From NCBI RefSeq assembly GCF_002050515.1, contig NZ_LTAY01000038.1:1-35331 (forward strand): a stretch of DNA of 35,331 nt, given 5' to 3'. This document shows, one piece after another, positions 31,572 to 35,331 of the stretch (its first letter is position 1; the number at the start of each line of letters is the position of its first letter). The notes below the pieces were generated by a model that worked only from the letters and a program-made list of their open reading frames with translations, ran no database searches and had not been told where the DNA came from. This stretch comes from Clostridium thermobutyricum DSM 4928. Its GTDB lineage: Bacteria > Bacillota > Clostridia > Clostridiales > Clostridiaceae. Made by a program: the position numbers and the translations under genes.

Positions 31572-33587
31572 TTATTTAAATAAAATTCCACCAAATTGTA
31601 CTATTAAAGGTGCAAAAACTAGTGATACTATTGTCATCAATTTTATTAATATATTCATTGATGGTCCTGATGTATCTTTAAATGGATCTCCAACAGTATC
31701 TCCAACAACACCAGCTTTATGCGCATCACTTCCTTTTCCACCATATTCTCCGCTTTCAATATATTTTTTAGCATTATCCCAAGCTCCACCTGAATTTGAC
31801 ATCATAATTGCAAGCATAACTCCAGTTACAACCCCACCAGCTATAAGTCCTGCTAAGGCCTCAGCTCCTAAAAGTATTCCAACTATTATAGGTGCTAAAA
31901 CTGCTATTACTCCTGGAAGTATCATTTCTTTTAATGCTGCTTTTGTTGATATTTCAACGCATCTTGCATAATCAGGTTTTTCTTTTCCTTCTAATATTCC
32001 TGGTTTTTCTCTAAATTGTTTTCTTACCTCTTCTACCATCTCTCCTGCTGCTTTCCCTACTGATTCCATAGTTAAAGCTCCAAATAAAAATGGTAACATT
32101 CCTCCAATTAAAACTCCTACAAGAGTTAATGGATTTAAAAGATTTATACTTTCAAGATTTACTGACTGAGTATATGATGCAAAAAGTGCAAGAGCTGTAA
32201 GTGCAGCTGAGCCAATTGCAAAACCTTTTCCAATTGCTGCTGTAGTATTTCCTACTGAATCTAATTTATCTGTAATTTCTCTAACCTCTTTTTGAAGTTC
32301 ACTCATTTCAGCTATTCCTCCAGCATTATCTGCAATAGGGCCATAAGCATCAACAGCTACTGTTATAGCAGTTGTAGATAACATTCCAACTGCTGATAAA
32401 GCTATACTATAAAGTCCTATCATACTATCTTCCATTCCTCCACAGCCTATATAAGAAATTATTATTCCTATAACTATCAATATAATTGGTAAAACTGTAG
32501 ATTTCATTCCAACTGCCAATCCCTCAATAATATTAGTTGCAGCTCCTGTTTCACATTCTTTCGCAATTTTTTTTACAAATTTATAATCTGAAGATGTATA
32601 TATTTCTGTTATTTTCCCTATAGCTATTCCTACTATAACTCCTACAACTACTGGTATAAAAAGAGTTAAACTATCAAATAAATATTTACAAGCTCCACTA
32701 GCTAATACAAGAGCTAAAATTCCTGCAACTGTAGTTCCATTGTTAAGAGCTTTTTGAGGTTTTTCTCCTTTATATGCTTTAACAATTAAAATTCCAATTA
32801 AAGATGAAATTATCCCAAGTGCTGAAAGTACTAGTGGATATATAAGTGCATTATTTCCTATTGAAACTGCTACAAAACTTCCAAGAGTTATAGCTGATAT
32901 AATTGAGCCAACATAAGATTCAAAAAGGTCTGCTCCCATTCCAGCTACATCTCCTACATTATCTCCTACATTATCTGCAATAACTGCTGGATTTCTTGGA
33001 TCATCTTCTGGTATTCCTGCTTCAACCTTTCCAACAAGGTCTGCTCCAACATCAGCAGCTTTAGTATAAATTCCTCCACCTACTCTTGCAAAAAGTGCAA
33101 TAGATGACGCTCCAAGACCAAATCCTGTAATATATTCAATATTAAAATTAAAAATATAAACTAAAATTGTAATTCCTAGTATTCCAAGACCAACTACACA
33201 TAATCCCATTACAGAGCCACCAGAAAAAGCAATTCCCAAAGCTTCTTTTATTCCAGTTTTCGCTGCATTAGCTGTTCTTACATTTGCTTTTACAGCTGTT
33301 TTCATACCAATATAACCAGCTGCCATAGAAAATAAAGCACCAACTAAAAATGCACATGCTGCTTGAATACTTAAAAAAATTCCCATAAATATAAATAAAA
33401 CAATAATAAATATTGAAAGATATTTATATTCTTTTTTTAAAAATGCCATAGCTCCTTCTGAAATAGCATTTGCTATTTCTTTCATTTTTTCATTTCCAAC
33501 TTTCTCTTTTGTTATTTTTTTAGCTAATATGCTTAGAAAGATAAGCGAAATAATACCACAAATTAATGGTAAAATTAAAAGTTCCAT
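31572..33587 (-). CDS. hppA: Membrane-bound ion-pumping pyrophosphatase
   Basis: This polytopic membrane enzyme hydrolyses pyrophosphate and pumps H+ or Na+ outward. The 671 residues form about 16 helices. The pyrophosphate-binding motifs are intact: GIPEDDPRNPAVIADNVGDN then VGDVAGMGADLFESY near residues 190-225, and GGAWDNAKKYIESG plus SDAHKAGVVGDTVGDPFKDT near 600-650. GNTTAAIGKGFAIGSA has Ala where K+-independent enzymes carry Lys, so it should be K+-dependent. Na+ versus H+ transport cannot be decided by eye; the Na+ type is common in clostridia. GAGGTGA precedes the ATG. It lies 150 bp after secG, separated by a terminator. Confidence 0.96.
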   Translation of the reverse strand: MELLILPLICGIISLIFLSILAKKITKEKVGNEKMKEIANAISEGAMAFLKKEYKYLSIFIIVLFIFMGIFLSIQAACAFLVGALFSMAAGYIGMKTAVKANVRTANAAKTGIKEALGIAFSGGSVMGLCVVGLGILGITILVYIFNFNIEYITGFGLGASSIALFARVGGGIYTKAADVGADLVGKVEAGIPEDDPRNPAVIADNVGDNVGDVAGMGADLFESYVGSIISAITLGSFVAVSIGNNALIYPLVLSALGIISSLIGILIVKAYKGEKPQKALNNGTTVAGILALVLASGACKYLFDSLTLFIPVVVGVIVGIAIGKITEIYTSSDYKFVKKIAKECETGAATNIIEGLAVGMKSTVLPIILIVIGIIISYIGCGGMEDSMIGLYSIALSAVGMLSTTAITVAVDAYGPIADNAGGIAEMSELQKEVREITDKLDSVGNTTAAIGKGFAIGSAALTALALFASYTQSVNLESINLLNPLTLVGVLIGGMLPFLFGALTMESVGKAAGEMVEEVRKQFREKPGILEGKEKPDYARCVEISTKAALKEMILPGVIAVLAPIIVGILLGAEALAGLIAGGVVTGVMLAIMMSNSGGAWDNAKKYIESGEYGGKGSDAHKAGVVGDTVGDPFKDTSGPSMNILIKLMTIVSLVFAPLIVQFGGILFK

Positions 33588-33678
33588 TTTGTCACCTCAT
33601 TTTATCCTATATACTTATCTTTACTCTATACTTACTATAACTGTGATAAATTTATACCTTATTTTAATTATAAATAAA

Positions 33679-33709
33679 AAAACTACATTAAATTTAATTA
33701 ATGTAGTTT
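33679..33709 (-). terminator. Terminator of secG
   Basis: AAACTACATTAA and TTAATGTAGTTT form a 12-bp stem, followed by TTTTTTTATTTAT on the minus strand, just after the secG stop. Confidence 0.78.
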
Positions 33710-33737
33710 ACAAATAGTATGTGGTGATATCCCACGC

Positions 33738-33968
33738 TTATAATAGATGTAATCCTAATACTGATAATGCAAATATTATCATAGCTATCATTGTTATTCT
33801 AGCTAATATAACTTCTTTAGTTCTTGCTTTATTCTTTGAAAAGAAAGTATCATTATTACTTCCTTGAATAAGACCACTTAATGCATCTGATTTACTTGGT
33901 TGCATTAAAACAGTAACAATAACTATTATTCCAGTTAAAACTACTAGAATCGTTAATAAAGTTTGCAT
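33738..33968 (-). CDS. secG: Preprotein translocase subunit SecG
   Basis: This small auxiliary subunit of the SecYEG channel has 76 residues with the expected two membrane helices (LLTILVVLTGIIVIVTVLM at 3-21 and VILARITMIAMIIFALSVLGLHLL at the C-terminus) and the conserved cytoplasmic loop MQPSKSDALSGLIQGSNNDTFFSKNKART, with the Ser/Gly-rich LSGLIQG and the F-F-x-K-N sequence typical of clostridial SecG. AGGAGGTG precedes the ATG. It is a single-gene unit; enolase, a common neighbour in clostridia, is not visible in this window. Confidence 0.93.
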   Translation of the reverse strand: MQTLLTILVVLTGIIVIVTVLMQPSKSDALSGLIQGSNNDTFFSKNKARTKEVILARITMIAMIIFALSVLGLHLL

Positions 33969-34116
33969 GGGAACACCTCCTATATTAAATCCTCTGTTTT
34001 TTCATATTGTTAACCTATTTAGTATATCACACCTTTTTATTTTTTTCCATATTTCATAATTTTATTTATATCCATTTATTTTTAATTATTCTTTATTTTA
34101 GAATTTTTCTAAAAAC

Positions 34117-34164
34117 AAATACCTCATAAAAGAAATTATATTATAAATTCTTTATGAGGCATTT
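34117..34164 (-). terminator. Terminator of the kinase-like gene
   Basis: AAATACCTCATAAA pairs with TTTATGAGGCATTT (one mismatch) around an AT-rich loop, just after the stop codon of the upstream minus-strand gene. Confidence 0.65.
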
Positions 34165-34166
34165 AT

Positions 34167-34766
34167 TTATATATTACATTTTATATTATTCATTTTAAAG
34201 TATATTTTTATTTGAGTTTCCCAATACTTAGCTTTCTTTTTATTTATTTTTCTTATATGCTTTAAAAATGTGCCTAGCACATTTAATCTATTTAACTTTT
34301 TCATTAAATGCCTTGGAAAATCTACTTTTCTTGTATAACATCCTTTAGGATCAATCATTCTTAACTCTAATTTATCATTTACATATATATCCCTACATCT
34401 AGTATCTAATTTTTTAAACTTTAATTTTCTAAATTCCTCTAATAGCAAATATATTTTTTTAGACATCTCCTCATCTAATCCGTTTCTTTTTATGTATTTA
34501 TCTAATCGTTCACCTTCAACTTTTTCTCTTATTATATAAAGGTTACCATGGAAATATATTTTAGGAAAATATTTAGATTTCTTAGTTTTCTTTAATGTAT
34601 TAGCTTCCATGTCACATATTTTTTTATCAACAAATATTTTTATTATCTTATTTCCTGGTAGTTCATATACAATTCCATTGTTACCTTGTCCTAAATAAAC
34701 ACTATTTTTAAATAGTTCTTCTGTCTTTTTATCAAAATTCACAGAGTAATCATAATTTTTTTTCAT
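34167..34766 (-). CDS. Small protein-kinase-like protein
   Basis: This 199-residue protein has a reduced kinase fold. Visible are a glycine loop (YLGQGNNGIVYEL, residues 25-37), a candidate ATP lysine in NKIIKIFVDK, a helix-C Glu in DMEANTLKK, the hinge NLYIIREKVEGERL, a catalytic-loop-like LDTRCRDIYV (Asp with Arg two on; the usual Asn is replaced by Asp) and IDPKG in place of the DFG motif. The basic C-terminus (HIRKINKKKAKYWETQIKIYFK) is unusual. Such short kinases, related to RIO, Bud32 or aminoglycoside-type families, often phosphorylate small molecules or a single protein. The substrate is unknown. GGTGGT RBS before the ATG. Confidence 0.75.
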   Translation of the reverse strand: MKKNYDYSVNFDKKTEELFKNSVYLGQGNNGIVYELPGNKIIKIFVDKKICDMEANTLKKTKKSKYFPKIYFHGNLYIIREKVEGERLDKYIKRNGLDEEMSKKIYLLLEEFRKLKFKKLDTRCRDIYVNDKLELRMIDPKGCYTRKVDFPRHLMKKLNRLNVLGTFLKHIRKINKKKAKYWETQIKIYFKMNNIKCNI

Positions 34767-34863
34767 ACTACCACCTTATTTATTTTTCTTTTAATATTAT
34801 ATTATTAAGATTTTATTATAATGTGAATATATTTCATTTTATCTATATAATTTCGATTTTATA

Positions 34864-34872
34864 TGATATAAT
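34864..34872 (+). promoter_or_regulatory. Extended -10 promoter of the 105-residue protein gene
   Basis: TGATATAAT (TGnTATAAT) lies about 66 bp before the start codon. A run of eleven T follows at about 34891-34901 in the leader. Confidence 0.5.
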
Positions 34873-34937
34873 GGTAATGTAAATGATTACTTTTTTTTTT
34901 TGATACAGCATTATTTATAATAAGAGAGGTAATACAT

Positions 34938-35255
34938 ATGAGTTTTAAATTAAAATTTAATTTCAAAATTTATAATAAAACAAATAGTTATTTAAAAGAT
35001 TTAAAAATAGTAGACGAAGAGGGCTTATTACATAATCCTACATTAAATAAACTAGATAAAAAAAATTTTAATAATTTACAAGAAGTATATATGCATCTAT
35101 ATAAGCCTGAAAAAATATATTTAAAATTTTCAGACGAACATGGAATTGAAAGAAAACTTCTTATTTTTAAAAACATAAAAGAAATATTAAAATTAAACTA
35201 TGAAATAATAATTGAAAAAGATGAAAAAGAAAATTATAATGCAAAAGTGGCGTAA
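34938..35255 (+). CDS. Hypothetical 105-residue protein
   Basis: I do not recognise this protein. It is small, soluble and lysine/asparagine-rich (FKLKFNFKIYNKTNSYLKDL), with alternating strand-like segments and a charged C-terminal part (IIIEKDEKENYNAKVA); no signal peptide or metal motif is visible. AGAGAGG lies 9 nt before the ATG, an extended -10 is upstream and a good terminator follows, so it is a real single-gene unit. Confidence 0.65.
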   Translation: MSFKLKFNFKIYNKTNSYLKDLKIVDEEGLLHNPTLNKLDKKNFNNLQEVYMHLYKPEKIYLKFSDEHGIERKLLIFKNIKEILKLNYEIIIEKDEKENYNAKVA

Positions 35256-35260
35256 GTATA

Positions 35261-35289
35261 AAAACGATTAAATTTTATTTAATCGTTTT
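35261..35289 (+). terminator. Terminator of the 105-residue protein gene
   Basis: A perfect 12-bp stem AAAACGATTAAA with its complement is followed by CTTTTATATT, directly after the stop codon. Confidence 0.78.
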
Positions 35290-35331
35290 CTTTTATATTC
35301 AAATATGTTAACTTTATATTTTCACTACAAT

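Overview
The window is low-GC chromosomal DNA from an anaerobic Firmicute, most likely Clostridium perfringens or a close relative. The evidence is the very AT-rich base composition, AGA-dominated arginine codons, strong purine-rich ribosome binding sites, a clostridial tmRNA, and a glucuronide operon whose UidA resembles the known C. perfringens beta-glucuronidase. The species assignment is an inference from gene content; no database was searched.

Layout. (1) 1-3100: a membrane protein with a soluble C-terminal domain (+), an Old Yellow Enzyme oxidoreductase and an unrecognised beta-rich protein (both -). (2) 3200-15200: a ten-gene glucuronide/hexuronate regulon on the minus strand. The distal unit has a HAD hydrolase, KDG kinase, GH3 hexosaminidase-like enzyme and beta-glucuronidase. 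A GntR/FCD repressor gene with its own promoter and terminator sits in the middle. The second unit has an SDR mannonate oxidoreductase, KDPG aldolase, mannonate dehydratase, glucuronate isomerase and a GPH sugar:cation symporter. The two enzyme units start from almost identical promoters (-35, 17 bp, TAGTAT) whose -10 lies inside a shared GTATAC-centred operator. (3) 15450-16860: an overlapping two-gene unit made of a PD-(D/E)XK nuclease-like protein and an unrecognised partner. (4) 17070-20420: a transferred-looking module with unusual codon use, in which a PucR-type regulator is divergent from an NTF2-like protein and an amidohydrolase, with a palindrome at the regulator's promoter side. (5) 20700-21340: gene debris, a STAND-type NTPase remnant (P-loop, Walker B) fused in frame to the C-terminus of an IS3 transposase, next to the tmRNA gene. 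(6) 21540-35290: housekeeping and cell-surface genes: ssrA, a small membrane protein, a secreted SH3-repeat amidase, trpP under a Trp T-box, a small Spo0E-like ORF, an iron alcohol dehydrogenase, smpB, rnr, an orphan structured transcript, hppA, secG, a small kinase-like protein and a short hypothetical.

How it works together. Glucuronides enter by the GPH symporter. UidA, perhaps alternating with the GH3 enzyme on glycosaminoglycan fragments, releases glucuronate. UxaC, the SDR (UxuB type) and UxuA make 2-keto-3-deoxygluconate, KdgK phosphorylates it, and the aldolase yields pyruvate and glyceraldehyde 3-phosphate. The GntR protein is the likely sensor. On the right, ssrA, SmpB and RNase R form a clustered trans-translation and RNA-decay set. 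The best candidates for undescribed biology are the nuclease-like gene pair, the PucR/NTF2/amidohydrolase module, the orphan RNA at about 30990-31360, and the STAND/IS3 chimera.
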